A stretch of 64,000 nt of DNA, from positions 84,917,604-84,981,603 of the forward strand of contig OZ010581.1 in assembly GCA_963932145.1 (NCBI GenBank), given 5' to 3'. A program made the translations under genes and the position numbers. The stretch comes from Acanthosepion lycidas. Lineage: Eukaryota; Mollusca; Cephalopoda; Sepiida; Sepiidae. The notes beneath the pieces were generated by a model. It saw only the letters and a program-made list of their open reading frames with translations, ran no database searches and was not told the origin of the DNA. Positions within the stretch are counted from its first letter, which is position 1, and each line of letters opens with the position of its first letter. This document shows, one piece after another, positions 35,764 through 46,500 of this stretch.

Positions 35764-36009
35764 TGCTGTGGCCTGTTAGGGCCATAAAGAAAGACACGGA
35801 AAGAAGAAGATAGGTTGAACAAGTGTATTGAAATAACAGAACATATATACAAAATACAAAATAAGGGGGTTATTATTAGTCAGCAGATAGAAGTGTCCGT
35901 CCGAACTATCAGGTTACACTGCGTCCCGACTGCTTTCTTAGGAAGTCTCGCAGGTTAGTATTTATGAAGAAGGAAGAGTTCATTCTAATGTAGATAGGTC
36001 ACCATAACA
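35764..36009 (-). repeat. 5' LTR of element E
   Basis: Partner of 31605-31841, with a few substitutions and short indels. The outer edge meets LINE sequence at AATTA (36010-36014). Confidence 0.92.
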
Positions 36010-36253
36010 AATTACCTGACCCATGTAGCACTCGCTAGCCGAACGCTCCAGGGTCTCTTTAGCTAAAGCTCTTTCTAGGGGATTCCCCCAGCCACCGCCC
36101 GGGAAAGACTATCCTTAAGAGCTTTCACCTTGTTAGCCTTATCTAGCGCGACCCCTTTGCTAAACTCGGTGGCGAAGGACCTAATCCTATCCTATCCTTA
36201 AGCCTTTCCCACCACCTATTCCCGATATCCGCCCCTACTAGTTCCCCCCTGTA

Positions 36254-37379
36254 CTACATTAATGCTGTTCCTAGAAGTCCAACCTGTCCAGTAAAGACAG
36301 ATTGAACTTCCAGTATCCAGTCATTTTTCTCTTCTCCCTGGCAGGCTGAGGCGGAGAAGAAGTGGATATGGGAAGGGGTGAAGAAGCTAAACCAAGGAAT
36401 GATGTTGAGAGAGTGGACGGACGCGTGTAGGTCAAGGGGGAAGGCTCCTTGATCTGGGATCTTTATGTCTATTTCGGATCGGGCCGTAGAGACGGATTGG
36501 GACCTCGATCTTTCCATAACCTTGTCCTTTCTGACTCTTTCAGTTCGCTTCTCCTTCTTTTTACGCATCTCCTTCTCTTGCTCATCCCTTTTCTTCAAAG
36601 AGGAAGACCTTGGTGGGAGCATTACGTCCACCTCCATGTCCGTCTCAGCTCACTGCTTCTTATGTTTTTGCTTCCTTCCATCCTCCATCCGGAACCTCGC
36701 CGGGTACAGTCGCTGCTTCTACTCTTTGCACCACAAGACCAACATTAGGGGTGTCGTTATACCACCACTGCTATTATCCTTTCCCGGCACATTGGGGATG
36801 TCACTGAAGCCTTTTCTAGTCAAAGTCACCTGAAGGAAAAAATCCTCAGTTGCAATCCCCCGTTTTGCTCGTTGTTGCCAAGACTTCCTCTATATCTCCG
36901 TACTGCGAAAAAAAAAAAAAAAAGAAAGAAAAGGCGCCTAGTTTATCGCCGGTGATGTCTACTGGGACTCTATGGACTGTTACTTTTGTCCTCCTCGTCC
37001 CCAAATATTCCGTTTGCAGGCGGACAGACTTTGTTGCCAGATTACTTCCTGCCAACTTTGCCTCTTCCTCAGTAGCTAACAATATATCACATAAGACATT
37101 CGTTCGCCTTGTCATGATTTTCATGCTTATTTTGAAGCTCTTTAATGCCTCCACCATTGTCTCTCTACTAACACCAATCAATTTACGTGTACCCACGTCA
37201 GTTGTCAGCAGTGGTGATCGTTTTGTCTTCGCAGCATCAATTGCCTCTGGGATGGTCAGCAATTCATTGCCCTTTGTCATATTTTTCTTTGAAGGCCCTA
37301 TAATATGCAGGATCCTTTTACTGATTTTTTCGGCGGTGACGCCTCCTCCATATTCACCGAATTGGCCTACCACGGCCAA
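36254..37379 (-). pseudogene. LINE copy 3 ORF1 remnant (RNA-binding-type protein)
   Basis: The minus strand is open from 37379 to 36846 for 177 codons, then continues in other frames (VTLTRKGFSDIP at about 36830-36790) to a Lys/Glu/Arg-rich tail at about 36630-36480. The middle has an SVRLQTEYLGTRR and TVHRVPVDITGDKLGAF stretch with a YGDIEEVL-type turn, the layout of the RRM-like ORF1 protein of Tx1-group LINEs, which binds LINE RNA. Position just upstream of ORF2 supports this. An A-run at about 36905-36922 inserts a Phe tract, and stops break the C-terminal half. No ATG marks the open start, so the true start is uncertain. Confidence 0.65.
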
Positions 37380-37383
37380 ATAA

Positions 37384-39750
37384 ATGAAAACCGTTGGCCT
37401 ATATGGTTTTGGGTTTGTTTGTTTTTTAAACGGTGACTTTGTCGCGGGGAAGTGACAAAAAATAACTCAAAAGAAAAACTTGGTGTGAAACCAAAACAAA
37501 AATGTCAAAAAGAAATACAAGAAGAAACTTGGCAAACCAAAAAAGAAATCAAAAAATAAACACGAAAAAGGAAAAATGAAATCAATAAACTGAAAATCAA
37601 AAGTTCAAAAGGTTTTGCAGATAACAAAAAGAAAACGAAAAATAAAAACGATCAACTTAGCGTAAAGATAGCTGTTCAAGAATTTCTCGTCGGGCAAAAA
37701 TTAGCTGAACTCGAAACAAAAAGCCCTGGAAGATTCGAGTCTCGCTGACCAAGATTCGCGCTCTTTTGTTTAAATACAACTTGGGTCACATGATTGTCCA
37801 AATAAGGCTAGACCCTTTTCCAAGAAAAGTGATCTAAATTCTAAGAAATGCGTAGGCGTCGTACAGTTTAACTAATCACTGCTTTCACGAAACTACTTTG
37901 TACACATTTCAAAGGCGTAAAATTTTTACTACATGAAATTTATTCAAAAAATTACCTAATTCATTTAAAAATTACCTACGATCATCTGTGATTCACTCAG
38001 AGTCGATATGTAACTATTTAAGAAGTCTGGTTGGTTCAACAAAGCAGAAGTGATTTGGTTTTTATAGATGAAGGTCGTTGGAATTTTCAGAGAGCCAAAC
38101 AAGGGAAACAGGAGGATGTTGGAAAAAGATACCTTCGGTTACTGTTAGAATTTAAAAAAATGAAAGATTGTTGCGTGTTTAAATAAAATTATATTAATTT
38201 AAATGTAAGATACACAAATTTATCTGTAAATACTTAGGAAATGAAAGTTAGAAACTTCTTTTTGAGTGTAAGGAAATGAACATGAATAGTCTTTCAGCGA
38301 GGAAGAGATAAAATAGAGTTGGGAGACAAGATCAAAGGGAGTCCGCTGTGGTCTGATGAGAAAGACAAGACGCCGAGTTTGACTCATGTCTCTTTACTGC
38401 TGTTAGTTCCTCTGTCGAGTTGAATGAATGTTTGTTTTTTATGGTCTTGTGTAGTCTCCAGAATCCTGTGTTTATTTACTGACAGGAGCTGATTTTGTTG
38501 GTTATTTATTTTTATTAAATTGAAAATTTGAAGTATGTTTGGAAGTCAGCACGGAGCCCTTGCACTGTATGTTTTATTTTGTCATTTACTACTTTGGTTT
38601 GATGTGTTCACTTCCGCCTACTCTACAAATACCCCCACACCAGATTGATAGTTGAGAGAAAGTTACTAAGTAATATACTGTTTAAAGTGTTTGGGTTAAG
38701 TGAGCCTTTCCGATTTAATGGTGCGGTGTTGCTGACTACATTCCGCTGTTGAGTAACTCTGGAGTAAGTACCTTCAATAATTCGCTAAAAAAATAGTATA
38801 GTATGATGATAAAAGGCCTCAAACTTAATAAAAACAAAGTTTTAACCTCAAAGTCTCTATGTTATTAAGAGGAAAGAACAGAATATTTTTTAATTATTAA
38901 AAAAAAAAATTCCTCCCTTCTAACACGTTCTAAATTTGGCTAAAAAATCTCGTTTTATTTTTGTCAACTTTGTAAGACTTGTGATAATGGACATTTTTAG
39001 TGTAGCAGTTTCCAATGTAAAACACATTCATTTGGAAATTCTTGCAAAAATCAAATAATTGTCTGATTTTAATGAAACTTTCAGGACTTATTCAAAAATG
39101 AATTATTTTTGAAATTTTTATTTTTAGAAAATCTTCGTAAAAATATTTTTTACATCTGTTACCCCACCCCTAACATAATTTTATGTATTTTCTTAGAATT
39201 TTAAACAATTCGCAAATTGTTTTATATTACTTATAAGCAGGATACCTTGCAGAAATTAAATCATCAATTATTTTTTTTTTTACAACTACTACCAACTTTT
39301 TTAAAAATTTGCTCCAAATCGTAAAATAAAAACTGCAATAAACTATCTAATTATCTCATTAGATAGGCTTTTATTTGCTTTTATAAATAATATACATTAA
39401 GGATATTATTGTCTGAAGAAAATTATCCGATAAATAATTAATTTTTACAAGAATTGTTTACATTTTTCTTTAATTTTTCAAGAATTGTTTTCACTTTTCT
39501 TTAAGTTTAAAAAATGTTTTTAAATTCTTCCAAGTAGAGTACAAGGTAGGTTATTAACTTATTAATTGAAGACTATATATACTAAGCGAAAACTAAAATC
39601 TTAATACAATAATCCCAAAACTTTTTAACATAATTAAAATATTGTGGCGGACTTCACCACATTAATTTAACTTTAGATCAGGAAACAAAACTGACGTGAA
39701 AAAGGATAAGCAAAAGACATCATTACACATAAAATATTTATATAACAAGA
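37384..39750. other. LINE 5' flank, then AT-rich DNA without a gene
   Basis: 37384 to about 37850 is A/G-rich on the plus strand and may be the LINE 5' UTR. From there to 39750 I see AT-rich DNA with short homopolymers and no protein-like frame. Near 38590-38650 there is a pyrimidine-rich patch (CTACTCTACAAATACCCCC) of unknown meaning. Confidence 0.4.
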
Positions 39751-40242
39751 CTAGCAGTAGAGCCCGGCGTTGCTCGGGGATGTAACAGTAAGAGATAGAT
39801 CAAGTATCGACCATCATAAAGACTGAAAAATAAAATTGACAAAGATTATTGTTTAAGGTTGACGGACACGCATGTCTTAATAAGTTTTATTTTATTTTAT
39901 TTTATTTTTTTATTTTTTTTTTTACGAATTGGTCAAACCCAAACTCAAACAAAAACATTGTTTTCAATCATTATGAGTCTACCGATTGAATAGAATTTTA
40001 TTATAAACAATTGTCTTGTAAATGGAATTTTTAAAGCATTCTGAATGTAAAAATAAAGAAAAAAGTGTGCAAGACAATAAGAAACACTACCTGCCAAAAT
40101 AAAAGTGAAGTTTTGTTGAATTCGGTTGAAAAATGTAGGAAATCCGATCCCATATATAAACGAACACACACACACACACACACAACCAACCTGTGTTTTA
40201 TAATAAGTATAACTCGATATTAATAAGTATAACTCGATATGA
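39751..40242 (+). mobile_element. short interspersed repeat with CA tract, copy 1
   Basis: It starts with ACTAGCAGTAGAGCCCGGCG followed by TTGCTCGGGG. Its 3' part (AGTTTTGTTGAATTCGGTTG, AAAAATGTAGGAAATCC, ATATAAACGAA, (CA)n, TGTTTTATAATAAGTA) is repeated in copy 2. The CA tract lies at about 40165-40183, and a 20-bp tandem duplication (AATAAGTATAACTCGATATT) follows at about 40203-40242. The layout resembles a SINE or the 3' end of an RTE/L2-type LINE ending in a short repeated tail. Confidence 0.6.
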
Positions 40243-40269
40243 GTTGTCCCCCCTTTCATTAATGCCTCT

Positions 40270-40421
40270 TAATCGTGTTTTTAAGTTGATTTCGTGCAAA
40301 AACAATTGTGCTTTTCTAATTTTTGGCGCTGTCAGAACCACCGCAAGGTAATTTTACGTAGTCCTGTAAAGTTTTGTTGAAATCGGTTGAAAAATGTAGG
40401 AAATCCAATCCAAAATATAAA

Positions 40422-40470
<49 letters not shown>

Positions 40471-40560
40471 TGCGTTTTATAATAAGTAAGATGTACAAGG
40501 ATGTGAAAGAAGGCATGCATTGAGTAGGAAAAAAAGTTGAATATGACAAGAGTTGTCTCC
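40270..40560 (+). mobile_element. short interspersed repeat with CA tract, copy 2
   Basis: It shares with copy 1 the block AAGTTTTGTTGAAATCGGTT, AAAAATGTAGGAAATCC, ATATAAACG, (CA)n and GTTTTATAATAAGTA. The CA tract here is longer, about 40426-40467. Both copies are followed some 30-50 bp later by GAGTTGTC(C/T)CCCTTT, so a local duplication of the repeat plus flank is also possible. Confidence 0.6.
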
Positions 40561-41555
40561 CTTTATTATTTTGTATTCCAAAGTTCACTAAAAGAAAGTT
40601 TTTGATAGTTTCTTGTAACAAATGTTCTCAACAGTTTTGCTGTGTAAGAAATATTATGCGAGTATAAGGAATGTTCAGCATGTGAGTGGTGGTGTGAGTG
40701 AGAAGATTGGCGCATGGTTTCAACTGTCGTGGATTCGTTTGGCAGCTGAAATCTCACTAATTATCTAAGAATAACTTTTGCTTATAGGCTCCGAATCGCT
40801 TCGCGGGAAGCGTTATTCTTCACCTGCAGACAATCTGATTGGTTGGCATTGACCAATTAGCAAGCGAGTTTTGGGGAGACTCAAGAAAGCTTTTGGGATC
40901 CGTTTCTCCCAAAGGTGCACAAAATTGGCTACATGAAAAATGAAAATAGAGCGATTAAAAAAATTGTCGCATTGCTGCGATTTGTAAATTGTCTATAATA
41001 ACGTAGTGGTGATTTATTAACCAATGAATGCTTGTCGTTGTATGTGATTTGTATTTGTGTATGTACGTATGTCTGTGCGATGTAGATCGGAACAATATGT
41101 TTTTATTTTGCGTCAAAATGTTATATTTTTTTAGTATGGGGTACCGTATGATATTATGGTTAAAAGGTCACGTGTTTCAAGGCTTGTCCCCCTTAGAGAA
41201 AACCATAAAGGTTTTCGACTGCGAGCAATACTTTCATTTCACTTCCCTGTTTCCCTACATTTCAACAGGATACTTTTTAAATTTTGAAGGGATGATTTCT
41301 AAAAGATTTTTCCTATTTCACTAAATATTTTTAATTTTGTTATGTATTCATCTTACTTTATAGTTCGTATACTTTTCATAGTGTGTCATGCATAATTTGT
41401 TTTATTTATTAGTTGTTTTGTTTTTTTTTACTTAGAAAAGTAATTTAATTGGTTCTTAGTTTATTTTAAGTTTCTTTTCTTTTCTGCGAGTTAAATAAAA
41501 TAATTTTACAATTCATAACCATCCAAGTATAGTAATTAATAATAAAGAATATAAA
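40561..41555. other. no supported gene
   Basis: A small hairpin, CGCTTC and GAAGCG, lies at about 40798-40813. A CCAATTAG/ATTGGTT pair lies near 40838-40860. The frame at 41028-41324 has no recognised domain. Confidence 0.4.
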
Positions 41556-41559
41556 TAGA

Positions 41560-41900
41560 TTATCTCAGTTAAAAATTTAATAACTGAGAGTGAGTTAATA
41601 ATTTAAATTTTAATTTAATAACTGAGATAATATAATTAAAATTATTATATTATCACGGTTATCAATTTAAAAAATTAATAATTGAGAGTGAGATAGTTAT
41701 TAAATTATCTCACTTTTGGTTATTAAATTAAAAATTAAATTGGGATAATAAAATTATCTCATTTATCAATTTAAACAATTAATAACTGAGTGATATAATT
41801 TAATTATTAATATAATAATTTTATTAATTATTTTCTCAGTTATTAAATTTAATATTACATTAAGTTATTACATTTTAATCAATTACATTATAATTAATAA
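41560..41900. repeat. cluster of interspersed AT-rich inverted repeats
   Basis: The words TAACTGAGATAAT, TAATAACTGAGAGTGAG, ATTATCTCA and TTTCTCAGTTATTAAAT recur on both strands about every 40-90 bp. The stretch could fold into several alternative hairpins. It is almost purely A/T apart from the CTGAG/CTCAG cores. Confidence 0.7.
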
Positions 41901-42559
41901 AATTATTTATTATCTTAGCTATTAAATAATGAAATACCATTAAGGAGGTAACTCAATAATGTAAGAAATTTTTATAGTATTTTAAATTATTATAAGAAAC
42001 AAAAAAGTTCTTACTTAGAATTCTGCCACTTCTGGTGCACCATACTAAACCTGTCAACATATTCAGCCATCAAATTATCGATGGAGACGTAAAAATAAGT
42101 AGACCCCTAGGTCAAGAAATGTTTGTCTAGAAAATTTTACGCTATAAGTGATATCTGTTTCAGAACAGATTAATTTAACTTTACATTTGATAATTTTACG
42201 ATAGTAACGTTTCAGAAATGCATATTTTATTTTAGTGGGATTTTCAAAAACGAAAAAATAAGTTTAGTTTACATTTCTATAAAAAAGTTAAAAATGGCCG
42301 TTTCAATTGGTTTTTCGGAAGAATCAACTAAAAAACACTCAAATTTCTCTTTGAAATACTCCATAGTATTTTGTTTTCTGGAATTAGAAAATTTAATCCT
42401 TTAGCTTTCACTTGAAGCTGGAGGAAAGCTTCAAAACAGAGTTTCTCTTTATGAAAAATACATTTAAACATTCGGTATACGAATTTTTTTAAGGTACCTA
42501 TAACTGGAGTGATTTGTTACTTGGATATGGTGATTGTGATAGCGTTGTTGGTTATGAAG
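41901..42559. other. no supported gene
   Basis: AT-rich sequence, no recognised coding or repeat structure. Confidence 0.4.
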
Positions 42560-43325
42560 CTGATGTATTTCCATTATCAATTTACGCTGGATTGATCCTA
42601 TCCACTGACATATTCTCTGTTTTTCCGTTGCGCATAATGGTAAAAAGTATTTGCCCGTCCTATTTTGGACAAGGTATGGACTGCTGTAATCTGGAGCCAG
42701 TGGCTTTTTTACAAAGTCGTTTCGTATAAATACGTATTTTTACAATTGTGTAAATCCATCGGGAATGGTAATTTGCCTAACTGATTCATTTTGTAGGCGA
42801 GACATTTTTACATTTAGTTGTTGTATGAAAGTTGTTGAAGATTGAATATTTTTATTATTCTCGAAAAATTGTCCTGGCAGAATTAAGGTAGTAGAGAAAA
42901 CTATTTCTGCAGGTGTACATTGTAGATCTTCCTTTAATGTGTTTCTAATGGACAATAGAGTTAGTGGCAAATTATCTACCCCAGTCGTAAGTGTTGTCCT
43001 TTGCTGCTAAAGATACTTTCAGTTGGCAGTGAAATATCTCCACCATGGCATTTGAACATGGGTAGTCGTTTTAATATGACATATACCAAGTATTTTGGTG
43101 AATTCCTTGAAGAGTTGCAATTGAAACTTAGGTTCACGGCCTGTCGTGATAGTGGTTGCTACTCCAGATTGTGCTATCCAATGATCCAGTAATGTCCTTG
43201 CTACAGATTCCGAGGCTGTATCTTTAAATAGATATGCTGCTAGCCAACGAAAATACCGGTTAACAATAGTGAGAATATGTTGTGGAGTACCGGAGCACAC
43301 TGACAAGATAGACTGATCTAAAAAG
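42560..43325 (-). mobile_element. Gypsy integrase fragment, fossil
   Basis: On the minus strand, 43310-43040 shows a retroviral-type integrase core (TIVNRYFRWLAAY, then HWIAQSG). 42970-42750 shows the C-terminal region with RNTLKEDLQCTPAEIVF, and the sequence to about 42560 may hold the terminal chromodomain-like or SH3-like part. No LTR, reverse transcriptase or gag accompanies it on this strand. It is broken and old. Confidence 0.7.
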
Positions 43326-43713
43326 ATAAATAGCACGCTCTCTTACTGAGAGAGTGGAAGTTGAGCAGAACTGAGGTGAATTCACGATTAACTGTTATTC
43401 TAGTAGGCTGTGTTCTCGACTGTTAGTACCGTATTATTCTTCGGAATAAAATAATTTTATATGTTACTTTTTAATTACTTTTTATATGTATATCGACTTA
43501 TCCATTTCAGGATACAACAGAATATATTGTGATACTTATTCATTTAGATTTAGTAGGACCACTGCTCTAATAATAGACTAGTCGATACAACAACTAATAG
43601 CAACACCTGAAATTATGAATATCACAGTGGACAAGGATAATCTTACCGACAAGGTGGTACCCGAAATTATGGGAAAATACCTAAATCTAATAACACTCCA
43701 ACGCAATCCTAAT

Positions 43714-43715
<2 letters not shown>

Positions 43716-43747
<32 letters not shown>
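43716..43747. repeat. 32-bp A homopolymer
   Basis: An uninterrupted A run on the plus strand, inside the left part of element F. It may be the poly(A) tail of a retroposed fragment; no fragment was identified. Confidence 0.9.
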
Positions 43748-43748
<1 letters not shown>

Positions 43749-44548
43749 GTTTATCATAGAATTGTGACTGGTAGCAATCCTCCTGCATTTATTAAATCAC
43801 GACAGTTGTCAGCCGAGAAATTCAACATAGCGAAGGAAACTATAAAATTCAGGAATAATATCCTCTTCAAAATCGGGTTGGAGTTCAGCCTTACATATGG
43901 CACTGAAATCAGATGGCACATACAGACCTGTAGATGACTACAGGCAACTGAATACAATGACAAAAGCAGATCGATACCAAGCGCTGTTGGTGAAGTCTTA
44001 CACCAAATGGTAGACGACCAACCGATTCCTATTGGTTTCTTTTCAAAAAATAATTCACTGACGCAACAAAAATATTCTACCTTTCACAGGGAATTACTAG
44101 CTGCTCACCTAGCTCTCTTGCATTTTAAACACCAAATAGAAGGCAGGAATATTTTATTATTAATCGACCACAAAACTCTTTGTAAAGCCAAACTCCACTG
44201 AAATCTGACAGACAAGAAGGTCACTTCTCTTCTGTAAGTGAATATGATATTTCATATATAAAAGGTGATCAGAGTATAGTAGCTGATTGATTGCTTACCT
44301 CGACCAACTAATGCAGTTACTATCGATGTATGCGATTTGCAGGAGATGGTAAAACACCAAAGTACTGATGAAGAAATTAAGCACTTTCGTGATCAGCTGA
44401 AGCTGTATCTGTAAGTGAGCATCAAAATATCCAATGCGACGTGTCATTACCCTAACCCACGACCTTTTGTAATACAAGAGCTCAGGAAATCAGTATTTGA
44501 GAGTCTGCATACTTTATCATCCCCCTATTTCTCACCTTATCGATATTT

Positions 44549-44631
44549 GTTAATATGTATCGATAGATACATATTAACGATGGATATCGTTAATATGAAT
44601 CTATCGATACATATTATCGATACATAGAAGC
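44549..44631. repeat. clustered palindromes with ATCGAT cores
   Basis: TTAATATGTATC and GATACATATTAA form a 12-bp hairpin with a 4-nt loop (44549-44576). ATCGATACATATTATCGATA and neighbouring words repeat the same cores immediately downstream. It interrupts the Gypsy pol region of element F. Confidence 0.75.
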
Positions 44632-45869
44632 ATGTCCTTTGACAGAAATTTCAGCACAATTATTTTCAGTAGTTTTCGTCAATACATGGATATCCAGATT
44701 CGGAGTCCCTCTCCGTATCGTTACAGACAATTTCGAATCAGAATTGTTTTCAGAACTCACGAAGTTAATAGACTTCCAAAGATTGAGAACGACATCCTAC
44801 CACCCACAAACAAATGGATTGATTGTACGTGCACAAAGCACTCTAAAAACAGCAATTACTGCCAGGGAGGAATCGTAGTTATCGGCTCTACTCGGAACAG
44901 AATAACTCTCAATGAATCGAACTGCTCGCCATTTACTGCTGTAACAGGAATAAATGCACAAGTCCCTCGGATATTGATAGATTCAGACAAATAAAATATA
45001 GAAACTCAAATGACAAATTCACAAGTAAAGAATTTGGCTAAAGAGATGCAGAAAATTGAGTCTGACAAACTATCTAGCAGACATCTGTATTCTTTACCGA
45101 ATTCGTAGGTCTCCAAAAACTTGAAAAATTGTATGTGTGGTTACAGACCGACAGGGCACGAAAACTTATGGAAGCTCCGTACACGGTGCAGGGAAATTTG
45201 TCCCGGCTTTTCCGCATCAAAGAGTTGAGGTTAAAAAATTGCAACAAAACGCGAGTAAAAACAAGATTAGACGCTGACGAATAAAGAAAAAACAATAAAA
45301 GAAAAAAGTGTTTATTTACATATACAGAAAAAAGGGGGTGTAAAGGGATAAAGACAATTAGAAGTGAAAGAAAGGGAAAAGAAAATGTCATTTAAGGGAA
45401 GAAATAATGTTCATAACAGAAAAAGGGTTTGCACAAAAATAAAATATTTCTCTGAGCGCCTAAAAGTTCTTTAAGCGAGTAGAATTTTGTTAAGGTTTAG
45501 AAACACTCACAGTTCTTGTAGAGAAGGAAAATTGTTGGTAGATATAGGAATCTCGCAGTTGAGTGAGTTCGTAGGTCGACGACAGAAGTCCAGTGGGCAC
45601 GACAGAAGGAGAGGTGAAGGGATGCATTTTTCAATTGTGGACCGACGTTCGTTCTTGACAGCCCTTTAGTAGGTAGTTCTTTGGTTGAAAGTGGTTCCGA
45701 AGTTGACTGGTGCTTTCTATAATCGACCTTACAGACGGTGGACCGAATTCTCACTGCCAAGTAGGCGTAGATTCTCCAAATTTATGGAGATTTGAGAGGC
45801 TTAGAAGGATCGGGGACTTTTCCCTCCAAAATCGTTGTACAAAATCTCCCCCCCCCTGGTCAGAAAACA

Positions 45870-45892
45870 GATTCTTATCTCTGATAAGAATC
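45870..45892. repeat. perfect 10-bp hairpin in the element F LTR
   Basis: GATTCTTATC (45870-45879) and GATAAGAATC (45883-45892) are exact reverse complements around a 3-nt loop. A G/C homopolymer run precedes it at about 45848-45857. Confidence 0.8.
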
Positions 45893-46360
45893 AAGGCTTT
45901 GGGAGCCGGTTTTGAAAGTAAAAAGAGAGGTTGGAGTGAGGATAGAAAAAATAGCTAGAATGTGAACTTGTAAAATATTGTTCTCAAATTAAATTCCAAC
46001 AACGGACCCATTAAGGTATTAAATCGCAGTTAAAAATATTTTACTTTAAAAATTTCAGATGATGTGAATAAACCGTGTCAGTTGACAGGTTCAAACCTCA
46101 TTAATTCCAGAAATTAAACTAGACATTGAATGCCAACCAGAACGAAACGACGTTCTCTGTCGAATTCAAATGGAACTAATGAAAAGAAAATAAATAACAA
46201 AATAAATCGGTCAAAACCAAACCTGGAAGACGGATTAAATGGAAGAAGGAAAACACATACTTTTACTGTTAATTAATGTTATTGATTCAAACAAAGGAAA
46301 TTAAATAACACTAATACTTAATTGTTACGAACTCCGTTTACTAGGGCGGAAAGTGTGTGT

Positions 46361-46500
46361 AGTGATAGAAAAATAAAAAGATCACCATTTCAAAAATAAA
46401 AAGCTAAAAGTTGGCATAAAGAAATAGAAGCAAAAAGATAAGAAAAAATAAAGAAATAAATAAAAGGGGCCAAAAAGTGAGTTTCAAATGAGCCATTTCT
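46361..46500. repeat. A-rich repeat, partner of 49117-49270
   Basis: It shares with 49117-49270: GATAGAAAAATAAA, ATTTCAAAA, AAAAGCTAAAAGTTGGCA / AAAACTAAAAGTTGGCA, AAAAAGATAA and GAAATAAATAA. These may be LTR remnants of the minus-strand Gypsy fossil lying between them. Confidence 0.55.

Larger units (their letters stand above)
31605..36009 (-). mobile_element. Ty3/Gypsy-type element E, fossil, inside LINE copy 3
   Basis: LTRs at 31605-31841 (237 bp) and 35764-36009 (246 bp) agree at about 96% by eye, starting TGTTATGG and ending CAACA or CAGCA on the minus strand. Next to the 5' LTR lies a primer-binding-site-like TTGGTGACGAGG, and next to the 3' LTR a G-rich purine tract. Internal parts on the minus strand: gag (about 35610-34840), retropepsin (about 34560-34190), RNase H (about 33770-33210), integrase zinc-binding and core region (about 33200-32600) and integrase C-terminal part (about 32570-32160). 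Most of the reverse transcriptase is replaced by another LTR (33790-34180). The element is broken in several places. LTR divergence suggests a middle-aged insertion, younger than the LINE it sits in. Confidence 0.88.
29255..37383 (-). mobile_element. Tx1-like LINE copy 3, split by Gypsy element E
   Basis: Two halves of one LINE flank element E: ORF1 plus the ORF2 linker (37383-36010), then ORF2 reverse transcriptase and 3' UTR (31604-29255). The bases at the junction, GATTA (31600-31604) and AATTA (36010-36014), agree in four of five and look like the Gypsy target-site duplication. The 3' UTR at about 29255-29880 aligns with 61002-61683. The roughly 230 bp at 36010-36240 encode the ORF2 linker (KGVALDKANK) and lie directly against ORF1, so most of the endonuclease domain is missing. 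Stops and frameshifts are scattered through both ORFs. The 5' limit is uncertain; 5' UTR may extend to about 37850. Confidence 0.82.
43600..46001 (+). mobile_element. Ty3/Gypsy-type element F, fossil
   Basis: Plus-strand parts: start of reverse transcriptase (about 43870-43990, with a VDDYRQLN-like word), RNase H (44020-44200, PIGFFSKNNSLTQQKYSTFH), integrase core (44640-44875, WISRFGVP and SYHPQTNG) and C-terminal part to about 45250. A purine tract, AGAAAAAAGGGGG, at 45326-45338 is followed by TGTAAAGGG at 45339, the probable start of a 3' LTR of about 660 bp ending near AATTCCAACA (46001). No 5' LTR was found and the centre of pol is missing. It is broken in many places and old. Confidence 0.7.

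Noticed and set aside
36850-37383. 177-codon plus-strand frame
   Set aside because: Antisense shadow of the LINE ORF1 frame, which has recognisable family sequence.
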